64,000 nt of DNA. It comes from Oceanobacillus timonensis (GTDB lineage Bacteria > Bacillota > Bacilli > Bacillales > Amphibacillaceae). Where the stretch lies: contig NZ_LT800497.1 of NCBI RefSeq assembly GCF_900166635.1, positions 248,001 to 312,000 of the forward strand. Reading direction: 5' to 3'. This document shows positions 9,241 to 17,057 of the stretch, in pieces (the stretch's first letter is position 1; each line of letters begins with the position of its first letter). Both the position numbers and the translations under genes were made by a program. Under the pieces are notes generated by a model. The model saw only the letters and a list, made by a program, of their open reading frames with translations. It had not been told where the DNA came from and did no database searches.

Positions 9241-9281
9241 AAAATAAAAAACGCTAGTATGTTTCTATTACTAGCGTTTTC
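9241..9281 (-). terminator. Terminator in the leader of the guanine-riboswitch operon
   Basis: AAAACGCTAGTA and TACTAGCGTTTT form a strong stem around a 9-nt loop, followed by a T-rich tract on the minus strand. It lies between the aptamer and the first gene, as expected for a riboswitch-controlled terminator. Confidence 0.8.
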
Positions 9282-9301
9282 GGCTTGATATATGAAAAAC
9301 A

Positions 9302-9337
9302 CAAAAAAGACCAACAGCATATACAGGTTAGGCTGGT
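9302..9337 (-). terminator. Possible second leader terminator
   Basis: ACCAGC pairs with GTTGGT (one G-U) and is followed by CTTTTTT on the minus strand. Its loop holds ACCTGTA, complementary to TACAGGT at about 9435-9441, so an upstream segment could compete with it. Weaker than the next hairpin downstream. Confidence 0.4.
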
Positions 9338-9492
9338 ACACGTGATATGACAGCTTTTCTTTACTTATCTAAGCAAAGGGTGCGTTAACGTACACTGAAA
9401 GAGAGATGAAAAGAATTCAATCTCATCACAGCAACATATACCTGTAAGTGGAAAAAGATAACATCTTAATCTGATTGATCGATTGTGATTTT

Positions 9493-9557
9493 CCATAGTC
9501 AAACCATTTACGGTAGTTTGGTAGAAACTTTTGGACCCTATTTCCAAATTTATATGG
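9493..9557 (-). ncRNA. Guanine-class purine riboswitch aptamer
   Basis: The minus strand carries all main elements of the purine aptamer. P1 is CCATA/TATGG; P2 is TTTGGA/TCCAAA; J2/3 is AGTTTCTACC; the P3 loop contains ACCGTAAA; and J3/1 is GACTATGG. The specificity base is C (GAC, not GAT as in adenine riboswitches), so guanine or hypoxanthine is predicted as ligand. Loop L2 reads AATAGGG, slightly different from the usual GATATGG but keeping the two Gs that pair with L3. In Bacillus these riboswitches turn genes off when guanine is abundant. It controls the DUF3100/amidohydrolase operon. Confidence 0.92.
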
Positions 9558-9569
9558 ATAATCAAAATG

Positions 9570-9603
9570 CGAACGTTTTTTGTTCGTTTCATTTAATTGT
9601 TCG
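9570..9603. promoter_or_regulatory. Possible PurR box pair
   Basis: CGAAC at 9570-9574 and GTTCG at 9599-9603 are inverted and 24 bp apart, close to the spacing of B. subtilis PurR PurBoxes, with A/T-rich flanks. An extra GTTCG lies at 9582-9586. The pair sits just downstream of the predicted start site. This would add PurR repression to riboswitch control. Confidence 0.45.
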
Positions 9604-9612
9604 TTTATTAGT

Positions 9613-9641
9613 AATTTACATCAATGTGATTAGAATGTCAA
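9613..9641 (-). promoter_or_regulatory. Sigma-A promoter of the guanine-riboswitch operon
   Basis: TTGACA (9641-9636) and TAAATT (9618-9613) are separated by 17 bp on the minus strand. Start site predicted near 9606, about 50 nt before the aptamer. Confidence 0.75.
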
Positions 9642-9736
9642 AGGGTTTTTTAATAGGAATTATCATATTAAAGCGATAGTATAGGAAATAAAGCTTGATT
9701 AGAAGAATATAGAAAAATGTATCACCCCATATCTTT

Positions 9737-9765
9737 TTGTACGATAGAATCGTTTCTGTTATAGA
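9737..9765 (+). promoter_or_regulatory. Promoter of the sigma factor/clpP pair
   Basis: TTGTAC and TATAGA are separated by 17 bp, a reasonable sigma-A promoter. The palindromic CGATAGAATCG in the spacer might be an operator. Confidence 0.45.
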
Positions 9766-9788
9766 GAAGCGTAAAAGGAGTGAGTGAC

Positions 9789-10454
9789 ATGTGCGCCAGG
9801 CCTGGCATAAATAGAAATGAAGAAGATATTAGCTTTCACACCATGTACCGCCGACTTTCTTATTATTGTTTTTTCTTGTCTCCAAATAAATGGGATGGAG
9901 AAGAATTAGTACAGGAAACCGTGAAGAAAGCACTGATAAGCTATGGAAATCCGGATTCTTGGAATGTAACGTTACTGAAAAAAATAGCTTATCATGTGTG
10001 GATAGATAAAAATCGAAGCAAATTAAATGAATCAGAACATTTTTTGGAAGAGAAACTGGAGCCGAAAAGTAATTATGAAGAAATAGAAGCACTGGTGATG
10101 AGGTTGCTTTCTTTCATGACGGTCAAACAACTGCTGGTATTTCTGATGAAGGATGTATTCGCATATCGGATTAATGAGATTGCAGAGAACTGTGAAATGT
10201 CTGAGACAGCAGTGAAAGCGATGCTAAACAGAGCGAGAAAACATATACAGAATATAAATGAGGAAGAAGTTTCAGAAGCTGCTGGTGACAACCTTTCTGA
10301 AAATACGGAGGAAAGGTTTGTTCAAGTGGTTGTTCATGCAATTAAAGCAAATGATCCGTTCATTCCTGCTATATTTATGACAAATTATCCGATACTGCTA
10401 TTACGTTATCAGACACATCGTCCTTCTTCTTACGCTTTCTCGATGGCAGCATAG
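9789..10454 (+). CDS. ECF-like sigma-70 family RNA polymerase sigma factor
   Basis: A 221-aa protein. Residues about 10-70 resemble sigma region 2 (WDGEELVQETVKKAL). Residues about 105-155 resemble region 4 with a helix-turn-helix (YRINEIAENCEMSETAVKAM). The rest is a C-terminal extension of about 65 residues. The ATG at 9789 has AAGGAG 8 bases upstream; an in-frame GTG at 9780 overlaps that binding site and is unlikely. No anti-sigma gene is adjacent. A clpP paralogue follows 37 bp downstream on the same strand, suggesting co-transcription and a stress role (inference). Confidence 0.8.
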   Translation: MCARPGINRNEEDISFHTMYRRLSYYCFFLSPNKWDGEELVQETVKKALISYGNPDSWNVTLLKKIAYHVWIDKNRSKLNESEHFLEEKLEPKSNYEEIEALVMRLLSFMTVKQLLVFLMKDVFAYRINEIAENCEMSETAVKAMLNRARKHIQNINEEEVSEAAGDNLSENTEERFVQVVVHAIKANDPFIPAIFMTNYPILLLRYQTHRPSSYAFSMAA

Positions 10455-10491
10455 ACTGTCGTAATTTATGCGTGTTACAAGGAGGATGAAT

Positions 10492-11064
10492 ATGAATACG
10501 GTACCTTATGTGATTGAACAATCCAACCGTGGAGAGCGGTCTTACGATATTTTTTCACGATTGTTAAAGGATCGAATTATTATGGTCAGTGATGAAGTAA
10601 ATGACCAGATGGCTAACAGCATAGTTGCGCAACTGTTATTTTTAGCTGCGGAGGATGCAGAAAAGGACATTTCAATTTATGTCAATAGCCCTGGAGGATC
10701 GACTTCCGCAGGTTTTGCTATTTTTGACACGATGCAATTTATTAAGCCGGATGTTCGTACTATATGCACAGGTTTAGCCGCTTCCATGGGAGCATTGCTG
10801 CTGTTGTCTGGAACGAAAGGGAAGCGTTTTGCCCTTCCTAATAGTGAAATCATGCTGCATCAGCCGCTAGGAGGAGCACGCGGACAAGCAACAGAAATTG
10901 ATATTTCAGCAAAGCGAATTATCAAGCTCCGGGAAAAACTTAATCAGATTATTGCGGAGCATTCCGGTCAGCCTGTTGAGAAGGTAGCGGCGGATACAGA
11001 GCGTGATTATTTTTTAAGTGCGGAAGAAGCAAAAGAATATGGGTTAATAGATTCAATTATTTAA
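10492..11064 (+). CDS. clpP: ClpP-type ATP-dependent protease proteolytic subunit (paralogue)
   Basis: A 190-aa ClpP with an intact catalytic triad: Ser98 in GLAASMGA, His123 in MLHQPLGG and Asp172 in DTERDYF. The N-terminus ([16 protein letters not shown]) fits standard ClpP once the ATG at 10492 is used; AAGGAGG lies 6 bases upstream. ClpP forms a 14-mer that degrades proteins fed by ClpX or ClpC. Housekeeping clpP is usually elsewhere and without a sigma factor beside it, so this is probably a second copy whose expression is tied to the upstream ECF-like gene. A terminator follows immediately. Confidence 0.9.
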   Translation: MNTVPYVIEQSNRGERSYDIFSRLLKDRIIMVSDEVNDQMANSIVAQLLFLAAEDAEKDISIYVNSPGGSTSAGFAIFDTMQFIKPDVRTICTGLAASMGALLLLSGTKGKRFALPNSEIMLHQPLGGARGQATEIDISAKRIIKLREKLNQIIAEHSGQPVEKVAADTERDYFLSAEEAKEYGLIDSII

Positions 11065-11075
11065 TTGGCGAAATT

Positions 11076-11106
11076 GGGCTGTCCAATAAAGAGACAGCCC
11101 ATTTTT
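11076..11106 (+). terminator. Terminator after clpP
   Basis: GGGCTGTC and GACAGCCC form a perfect 8-bp stem followed by ATTTTT. Confidence 0.85.
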
Positions 11107-11252
11107 ACAATGGGCATGGCATGGTGGTGAAATATCATGTGTTTGTAAGAATGACAAAGAAGTTTAGATAACAGGAAGGGTTCTCCTTTGGTTACACCCC
11201 TCACTTGTAGTAAAGTTATTGTAAGAGAGAAAATATTCTGAGGAGGATTGGT

Positions 11253-12209
11253 ATGTATAACGAGCCTATTTTTTTAGAACCGGTATTGCAGGAACGGATT
11301 TGGGGAGGAAATAAGCTGCATACAGAATTTGGTTACTCGACACCTTATGAGCATACAGGAGAGGCGTGGGTAATCTCTGCGCATCCCAATGGACCAAGCA
11401 GAATCAAAAATGGGCCTTTGGAAGGGCATACACTTCAAGAAGCGTGGGAAGACCATGAAATTTTATTTAATCGGGCAGAAGCTGCAGGCGAAACGTACCC
11501 GCTTCTTGTAAAAATACTGGACGCAAATCAGAATCTCTCCGTGCAGGTGCATCCAGATGATACGTATGCACTGGAAAAGGAGGGCGTTCCTTATGGAAAG
11601 ACAGAATGCTGGTATGTGCTGGATGCGGAACCAGGTGCGGAATTAGTTTTAGGCCATCACGCCAAGACGCGTGAAGAATTAAAACAAGCCATGGCAAATG
11701 GTGAATGGGATACATTATTAAAACGTGTTCCCGTCACAGCAGGAGATTTTGTTTATGTACCCAGCGGAACCATTCACGCCATTGGAGCAGGGATCATGAT
11801 TTTAGAGACACAGCAGAGTTCAGATATTACGTACCGTGTTTATGATTATGAACGGACGGATGAGCAGGGAAATGCGAGAACGTTACACTTGGAGCAGGCT
11901 GCTGAAGTAACAAATATACCTCATGAAGATCCAAAAACGGAAAGCATTCAAGAAACAATAGAAGACTTGACGGCTCGCAAACTGGTCGAGGAAAGTTATT
12001 TTACAGTTTATCATTGGGACCTGAAAGGGGACGCCGTACTGGAACGAAAAAATGATTTTCTGCAGGTGAGTGTGATAAAAGGGAAGGCGGTAATTCAGAC
12101 AGGTAATCAAAGATTCTCCATTGAAAAAGGAACACATTTTATTATTCCAAACACGATAAAGCAATTTTCACTGCAAGGGAATGCGGAAATGATTGTATCG
12201 CACCCTTAA
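11253..12209 (+). CDS. manA: Mannose-6-phosphate isomerase, class I (ManA)
   Basis: A 318-aa cupin enzyme that interconverts mannose-6-phosphate and fructose-6-phosphate. Zinc-site motifs are VQVHPDD with the following KTECWYVL, and the VPSGTIHAIG segment. Length matches the short Bacillus ManA/Pmi type (about 315 aa). A GAGGAGG site lies just upstream of the ATG. It converges on a mannose-family PTS operon across a shared terminator, so it would convert imported mannose-6-phosphate into a glycolytic intermediate. Confidence 0.93.
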   Translation: MYNEPIFLEPVLQERIWGGNKLHTEFGYSTPYEHTGEAWVISAHPNGPSRIKNGPLEGHTLQEAWEDHEILFNRAEAAGETYPLLVKILDANQNLSVQVHPDDTYALEKEGVPYGKTECWYVLDAEPGAELVLGHHAKTREELKQAMANGEWDTLLKRVPVTAGDFVYVPSGTIHAIGAGIMILETQQSSDITYRVYDYERTDEQGNARTLHLEQAAEVTNIPHEDPKTESIQETIEDLTARKLVEESYFTVYHWDLKGDAVLERKNDFLQVSVIKGKAVIQTGNQRFSIEKGTHFIIPNTIKQFSLQGNAEMIVSHP

Positions 12210-12239
12210 AAGACCACCAGACAGCACTGGTGGTCTTTT
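12208..12239. terminator. Bidirectional terminator between manA and the mannose PTS operon
   Basis: AAAAGACCACCAG and CTGGTGGTCTTTT form a perfect 13-bp stem with a 6-nt loop, with A and T runs on either side. Confidence 0.9.
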
Positions 12240-12267
12240 CCTCGTCATATACAAGTTAGACGCATGA

Positions 12268-13182
12268 TTACATCAGATGAAGCACGTGGAATACAATACC
12301 AACGACGAACAGCCCAAGAATCATGGTAATTGGTGACACTCTCTTTCGGAGCAGCCACATACAGAGAAGCGTCAGCAACAAACCTGCCAGGCCGGGAATT
12401 AAACTGTCTAAGTTGTCTTGTAAGGTTGTAACCTCTGTTTGGGTTAATGCCCGGCCCTCATCTTGTTGCAGCAATGCCGACTGAATTCCTTCTGCCCCGG
12501 ATGGTAAGTTATCCCAATCAATATAAGCGCCGTCACCAAGCTGGACTTCCGATACGGTTGGCGTAAAGCTTACATCGACCCAGCGGTTTACCAAGGCACC
12601 GAGGATGAACATACCCAGGATGGAAGCGCCTTTCGTAATATCCTGAAGCAATCCGCCTGATAGGTCATCAGTGATTTTTTCTCCTGCTCTGTAACCAAGT
12701 TCCTGTGAATACCATAAGAATCCCATCCGGACCACATTCCATAAAACGAAGAAGAGGATAGGTCCAAGGATATTTCCGGATACTGCGAGAGAAGCCCCTA
12801 AGGAACCGAGAATCGGCCGGAGGGTAAACCAGAAAATTGGATCTCCAATACCGGCTAAAGGACCCATCATGCCGACTTTTACACCTTGAATTGCCTTGTT
12901 TTCAACAGGTGCACCATTTGCGCGCTCTTCTTCCAGCGCTAACGTGACCCCAATAATCGGAGAAGCAACATAGGGGTGTGTATTAAAAAATTCTAAGTGA
13001 CGCTGCAATGCAGCAGAACGGTCTTCTTTTGTTTTATACAATCTTTTGATTGCGGGAATCATGGAAAATGCCCAGCCGCCGTTTTGCATCCGTTCATAGT
13101 TCCAAGAACCTTGAAGGAATGTGGAGCGCCACCAAATAGCAATGCGGTCTCTTCTGGATAATTTGATTTCTTCTTGTGCCAT
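12268..13182 (-). CDS. manZ: PTS mannose-family transporter subunit IID (ManZ-like)
   Basis: A 304-aa IID component. It starts with the family signature WRSTFLQGSWNYERMQNGGW and contains the conserved GPLAGIGDPIFWFTLRPI segment, with hydrophobic helices toward the C-terminus. Together with IIC it forms the membrane channel that passes mannose/glucose-type hexoses while they are phosphorylated. The ATG at 13182 has GGAGG 8 bases upstream; an in-frame TTG two codons earlier is less likely. An insert at about residues 190-245, rich in Asp, Gln and Thr, interrupts the C-terminal part. Last gene of the operon, 19 bp after IIC. Confidence 0.93.
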   Translation of the reverse strand: MAQEEIKLSRRDRIAIWWRSTFLQGSWNYERMQNGGWAFSMIPAIKRLYKTKEDRSAALQRHLEFFNTHPYVASPIIGVTLALEEERANGAPVENKAIQGVKVGMMGPLAGIGDPIFWFTLRPILGSLGASLAVSGNILGPILFFVLWNVVRMGFLWYSQELGYRAGEKITDDLSGGLLQDITKGASILGMFILGALVNRWVDVSFTPTVSEVQLGDGAYIDWDNLPSGAEGIQSALLQQDEGRALTQTEVTTLQDNLDSLIPGLAGLLLTLLCMWLLRKRVSPITMILGLFVVGIVFHVLHLM

Positions 13183-13201
13183 CTTCAAATCCTCCTTCTT
13201 T

Positions 13202-14005
13202 TTAATAATCGTCTATAATATCGCCCAGCGGGTCACCAGTGTTTCCGCCACCGCCACCAGAACCGCCTTGTTTTGTCAGTGCTATATAAATAAGGGCAAG
13301 TGCTACACCAATACCTCCAAAACCGACAAGCGTAATATCTGGAATTGTTGCCAGTACGAAACCAATAGCAAAGAAAGGCCATACTTCTTTGGTAGCCATC
13401 ATATTGATAACCATTGCATAACCAACAGCTACGACCATTCCGCCGCCGACTGCCAAACCATCTGTTAACCAGTCAGGCATCGCTTGGAGCATATCTCTAA
13501 CTGGAGCTGCACCAATAGCTACAATCAACGCAGCTGGAATCGCAATACGTAAACCTTGCATGCAGATGGCAACTACATGCCACATTTCAATTTTCCTAAA
13601 GTTACCGTCCTTCGCTGCCGCGTCCATTAAATGGACTATCCCGGTTGCGAGGGTCCGCACGATGATAGTCAATAACAGACCTGCAACAGCTAGTGGAATC
13701 GCAATTGCGATAGCAGAGTTTACACCCGATGTTCCCTGTCCTCCTAAAACGAGGATAATAGCAGATGCAACGGAGGCTAAGGCTGCATCCGGTGCTACAG
13801 CAGCTCCAATATTTGCCCAGCCTAATGCAATAAACTGCAAACTGCCGCCCAGGATAACGCAAGCGGTTACTTCGCCGGTAACCAAACCGATTAGCGTACA
13901 AGCAACAAGCGGCTGGTGCAACTGGAATTCATCCAGGATTCCTTCAATACCAGCGATAAATGCCACAATAATAATTAGTATGATTTGAATCATTGTCAAA
14001 TCCAT
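13202..14005 (-). CDS. manY: PTS mannose-family transporter subunit IIC (ManY-like)
   Basis: A 267-aa, strongly hydrophobic protein with the IIC features GIEGILDEFQLHQPLVACTLIGLVTG at the N-terminus and GGSLQFIALGWANIGAAVAPD next. These are hallmarks of mannose/sorbose-family IIC subunits. The C-terminus ends in a glycine-rich tail (GGSGGGGGNTGD), which is unusual. Lies between IIAB and IID with short gaps, one operon. Confidence 0.93.
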   Translation of the reverse strand: MDLTMIQIILIIIVAFIAGIEGILDEFQLHQPLVACTLIGLVTGEVTACVILGGSLQFIALGWANIGAAVAPDAALASVASAIILVLGGQGTSGVNSAIAIAIPLAVAGLLLTIIVRTLATGIVHLMDAAAKDGNFRKIEMWHVVAICMQGLRIAIPAALIVAIGAAPVRDMLQAMPDWLTDGLAVGGGMVVAVGYAMVINMMATKEVWPFFAIGFVLATIPDITLVGFGGIGVALALIYIALTKQGGSGGGGGNTGDPLGDIIDDY

Positions 14006-14034
14006 GGTGGTTAATCCTCCTTTTTATCCAATAA

Positions 14035-15015
14035 TCAGGATGATGCCTGTCTATCTATCTCTGCTTGAGCTCTTCTTAAAATATCGTCCATATTGGCTCC
14101 ATGGTTATCCGGAACTTTACGTACATCAAACGCTACACCTAATTCTTTGAGCTTTTTGAAAGCATCAATATCATTCTGATCAAAGGCCAGTACCTTATCC
14201 AACTGGACTTTACCAGTTGAGTGTGACATGGAGCCGACGTTAATGGTATCCAGCGGAACGCCGCCTTCCACCGCTCGAAGGGCATCTTGCGGATTTTCAA
14301 ACAAGAGTAACGCCCTTTGGCCGCCAAAATGCTGATCATCTTTTGCGAGTTCGATCATTTTTTGAATAGGAACGGTATGTGCTTTTATACCGGAAGGAGC
14401 AGCCTGTTGAATCAACTTCTTACGGAGTTCATCCTTTGCTACCGTGTCCGATACAACAATGATACGAGTGGGTGATGTACTTCTCGTCCAGGAAGTGGCT
14501 ACCTGCCCGTGCAGTAAACGAGAGTCGATACGTGCTAACACGTACTCGAATGACCCCGGAGCTCCTTTGCTGGCTCCGGAAGAATCGCCATCCGCTTCAG
14601 CAGCCGCTGCTGGTTCCAATTCTTCCGGCTTTACTTTCACTGCTTCTTTTGCTGTCCCTATAATATGGCCTGCTATTTCGTGCGCTGTGTTCATGGATAA
14701 ACGCGATGCATAAGATTCAATCACCATTGCCAAGTTCAAACCGGCAACGATAGCCCATTTATCTTCGTGTCCTTCTATCAAACTGTTGGCCTGGTTGAAA
14801 GGAGTTCCGCCCCAAAGATCGACTAAGAATAATACGTCATCTTGGTTATCGAAAGAGGCGATTGCTTTCTCCATTTTTGCTCTAACATCATTGGGGCCTT
14901 CACTAGGCATCAATGTAACGGCTTCTACATTTTCTTGTTCACCGAAGATCATTGCTGCGGATTGCAAGATACCGGTAGCAAATTCACCATGAGTAGCAAT
15001 GATAATTCCTACCAT
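14035..15015 (-). CDS. manX: PTS mannose-family subunit IIAB (ManX-like)
   Basis: A 326-aa soluble fusion. The IIA domain (about 1-130) begins MVGIIIATHGEFATGI with phosphorylatable His9. An alanine/glutamate-rich linker (about 131-153) follows. The IIB domain (about 155-326) carries ARIDSRLLHGQVATSW with phosphorylatable His169. Phosphate passes from HPr to His9 to His169 to the sugar. The ATG at 15015 has GAGGAGG upstream; the longer reading frame start at 15069 lies in the promoter. First gene of manXYZ, with a cre site in its promoter. Confidence 0.93.
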   Translation of the reverse strand: MVGIIIATHGEFATGILQSAAMIFGEQENVEAVTLMPSEGPNDVRAKMEKAIASFDNQDDVLFLVDLWGGTPFNQANSLIEGHEDKWAIVAGLNLAMVIESYASRLSMNTAHEIAGHIIGTAKEAVKVKPEELEPAAAAEADGDSSGASKGAPGSFEYVLARIDSRLLHGQVATSWTRSTSPTRIIVVSDTVAKDELRKKLIQQAAPSGIKAHTVPIQKMIELAKDDQHFGGQRALLLFENPQDALRAVEGGVPLDTINVGSMSHSTGKVQLDKVLAFDQNDIDAFKKLKELGVAFDVRKVPDNHGANMDDILRRAQAEIDRQASS

Positions 15016-15073
15016 CTTTTTACCTCCTCTTGTTATGATAATAAAAAACATGGTGAGCTTATAAAGCAATATC

Positions 15074-15102
15074 TTAACTATGGTAAAGCGCTTTCACAAC
15101 GC
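15074..15102 (-). promoter_or_regulatory. manX promoter with cre site in the spacer
   Basis: On the minus strand TTGTGA and TAAGAT are 17 bp apart. The spacer region contains AAGCGCTTT; read on the plus strand, GTAAAGCGCTTTCA (15083-15096) matches 12 of 14 positions of the CcpA cre consensus. CcpA bound here would block this promoter when preferred sugars are present. Confidence 0.6.
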
Positions 15103-15104
15103 TT

Positions 15105-15303
15105 AAAAATAATAAAAGGCATGAATGAAAATGGATTAAATGAAGACAGAGGTATGCTATCGACCCCTTTATGCTTCATTTAATCACGACCTTTCACCCA
15201 TGCCTGAATATGTCAGTAACACGAAAAATAATTACAAGGCTTATCCAAATTCGTTTTTGAAACCGCCTTCATTATATTATGAAATTTACTTTATTAAGCT
15301 CCC
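15105..15303 (-). ncRNA. Putative small RNA or attenuated leader between manO and manX
   Basis: A strong promoter (see separate entry) would start a transcript near 15303 that meets a long hairpin at 15204-15118 followed by TTTTATTATTTTT. No reading frame with a ribosome binding site was found in this stretch of about 200 nt. Because manX has its own promoter downstream, the transcript could be a free small RNA; it could also be a leader whose terminator is regulated. No known RNA family was recognised. Confidence 0.4.
15118..15204 (-). terminator. Long terminator-like hairpin upstream of manX
   Basis: GGCATG/CATGCC at the base, a perfect 12-bp inner stem GATTAAATGAAG/CTTCATTTAATC, mostly pairable sequence between, and a partly paired apical loop. 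It is followed on the minus strand by a T-rich tract (15117-15104). Much longer than an ordinary intrinsic terminator. Confidence 0.65.
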
Positions 15304-15309
15304 AACTAA

Positions 15310-15338
15310 ATTATAGCACGCCAATTTTTCCCTTTCAA
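15310..15338 (-). promoter_or_regulatory. Strong sigma-A promoter between manO and manX
   Basis: TTGAAA (15338-15333), 17-bp spacer, TATAAT (15315-15310), with a TG one base before the -10 element (extended -10). Confidence 0.7.
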
Positions 15339-15441
15339 TAAGAATTTTATTTTAATTTATCTTATCTAAAACGACTTATCAGGAAACAACGGTAGGGTAG
15401 CGCTAAACATGCTAAGTTACAGGATATCTATTAAAATATTA

Positions 15442-15816
15442 TTATCCTTTTTTAAATACATGTTTGACGTTTCGTTTCATGACGTCAACAGCACTTAGTG
15501 ATTGCACCAAACGGTTTGGATCAACGTATTCACGAATAGATCGCAAGACTTTTTTGGAGTTCTTCGAGGAGAATGAAAATGTTCCATTCTGCTTCGTCTG
15601 AATGGCATAACGTGGAATCCATTTCCCTTTGAACATCACAGAAGCAATTACGTAATCTACTTCTTCCCACGGAATTTGAATATACTTGCGAACGTCCCGT
15701 TTGTTGAAAAATTCAAAACCTTTATCTCCAATCATAATCTTTCCATAATCAGATACGCCTGTATGTGACGTTGCTTCAATAACTAAATCGACTTTTGTAT
15801 TGATAGACTGGACCAT
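15442..15816 (-). CDS. manO: DUF956-family protein (ManO-like), mannose PTS accessory
   Basis: A 124-aa soluble protein beginning MVQSINTKVDLVIEATSHTG and containing YIQIPWEEVDYVIASVMFKG, the typical DUF956 pattern. The family is found almost only beside mannose-family PTS operons in Firmicutes, where it is often called ManO and thought to be regulatory; its mechanism is not established. GGAGG lies just upstream of the start. Here it lies upstream of manX on the same strand, separated by 426 bp that hold a separate promoter and a long hairpin. Confidence 0.85.
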   Translation of the reverse strand: MVQSINTKVDLVIEATSHTGVSDYGKIMIGDKGFEFFNKRDVRKYIQIPWEEVDYVIASVMFKGKWIPRYAIQTKQNGTFSFSSKNSKKVLRSIREYVDPNRLVQSLSAVDVMKRNVKHVFKKG

Positions 15817-15896
15817 TTCATCTCCTCCTATCTTCTTTAATTATTATTATACACGCATTATAAAGGGAAGTAAAAAGACTTGGAACAAGGGAGATA

Positions 15897-15925
15897 TTGC
15901 AAACCCAATACCATACTGCTAGGAT
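15897..15925 (+). promoter_or_regulatory. Promoter of the macrolide phosphotransferase gene
   Basis: TTGCAA (15897-15902) and TAGGAT (15920-15925) are exactly 17 bp apart. The TTG that begins the longest reading frame is part of this -35 element, so it cannot be the translation start. Confidence 0.6.
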
Positions 15926-15953
15926 AAATCTAACGATAATAACGGAGAAGGAT

Positions 15954-16859
15954 GTGGCAGATTTGGATAAACAAACGGTGACAGAGTTAGCTGCAACGTA
16001 TGGATTGGATTTAAGACAGGAGTCGATTCACTTTAATGAATCAGGATTGGATTTTCTGGTTGCTAATGCGGAAGATACAGGTGGAGCGGAATGGATTTTA
16101 AGGATTCCCAGACGGGATGATGTGATGGAGCGGACGGTGGACGAACAAAAAGTTTTAGAAGTGGCCCATCAGTATGTGCCCTTTCAAGTTCCTGTCTGGT
16201 CGATTTATGAAAAAGATTTAATTGCCTATAAAAAACTGGACGGTGTTCCTGCTGGTACCATTGACCCAGACATACAAAATTACGTATGGAAAATGGATAT
16301 TGAAAATATTCCGGAGCAATTTCATCAGACGCAGGGAGAGATACTGGCTTCTTTGCATACGGTTCCTAAAGAAGCAGTGAAAAAAGCGGGTGTCCCTGCC
16401 CATTCAGCAGGAGAAGCGAAAGCATCGATGAAAGAAAGGATAGAGAAGGTGAAGAAGCAGTTTGGCGTTGCAGATGACCTTTGGAATCGCTGGCAGGCAT
16501 GGCTGAATAATGATGAATTATGGCCGCAAGAAACAGGGCTGATGCATGGGGATTTGCATGCTGGACATATGATGATTGATGGAGACACAAGGGTCATTGG
16601 TTTAATTGATTGGACTGAAGCAAAGGTAACAGATGTTTCCAACGACTTTGTCTTTCAATATAAAGCTTTTGGCGAAGAGGCGCTGGAAAAACTGATTCAT
16701 TATTACAAGCAAGCAGGCGGCATCTATTGGCCGAAAATGAAAGAGCATATTATAGAATTGGATGCGGCCTATGCAGTGGCGATTGCAGAATTTGCAATGA
16801 TTTCCGGTGTGGAAGAGTATGAACAGATGGCTAAGGAAGCATTGGGAGTAATTAAGTAA
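15954..16859 (+). CDS. mph: Macrolide 2'-phosphotransferase, MphB-like
   Basis: A 301-aa aminoglycoside-phosphotransferase-fold kinase that inactivates macrolides by phosphorylating the 2'-OH of desosamine with GTP. It follows MphB almost collinearly: [40 protein letters not shown], the catalytic [13 protein letters not shown] and the metal-binding [14 protein letters not shown]. The GTG start at 15954 has GGAG six bases upstream and gives an N-terminus that aligns with MphB (302 aa). No mobile element flanks it, so it is probably a chromosomal, possibly intrinsic, resistance gene. Spectrum cannot be read from sequence. Confidence 0.9.
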   Translation: MADLDKQTVTELAATYGLDLRQESIHFNESGLDFLVANAEDTGGAEWILRIPRRDDVMERTVDEQKVLEVAHQYVPFQVPVWSIYEKDLIAYKKLDGVPAGTIDPDIQNYVWKMDIENIPEQFHQTQGEILASLHTVPKEAVKKAGVPAHSAGEAKASMKERIEKVKKQFGVADDLWNRWQAWLNNDELWPQETGLMHGDLHAGHMMIDGDTRVIGLIDWTEAKVTDVSNDFVFQYKAFGEEALEKLIHYYKQAGGIYWPKMKEHIIELDAAYAVAIAEFAMISGVEEYEQMAKEALGVIK

Positions 16860-16930
16860 GACTTATGGTATGATTTCGTTGTATCAAGAAAGACAGAAAC
16901 AGATGAATCGTCATTTTCTGTTTCGCTAAT

Positions 16931-16966
16931 GGGTGCTTTTCTTTAAAAAGGAATGACACCCTTTTT
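16931..16966 (+). terminator. Terminator after the mph gene
   Basis: GGGTG and CACCC close a hairpin with further A/T pairing inside, followed by TTTTT. Another inverted repeat (GAAACAGG/CCTGTTTC, 17009-17036) lies further downstream without a clear role. Confidence 0.6.
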
Positions 16967-17057
16967 GAAAATAAGCAGGGTTCACTCCGTTGATCTTCTT
17001 CATAGTAGGAAACAGGAAAAATCATTCACCTGTTTCTCTAAATTTTATTTTGATACC

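Noticed and set aside
9365..9592. Minus-strand frame of 75 codons upstream of the DUF3100 gene
   Set aside because: It lies within the riboswitch leader and covers the aptamer, so the RNA structure explains the sequence better than a gene.
15897..15953. N-terminal extension of the macrolide kinase from TTG at 15897
   Set aside because: The TTG is part of a -35 promoter element and the extra residues are absent from MphB; the GTG at 15954 fits better.
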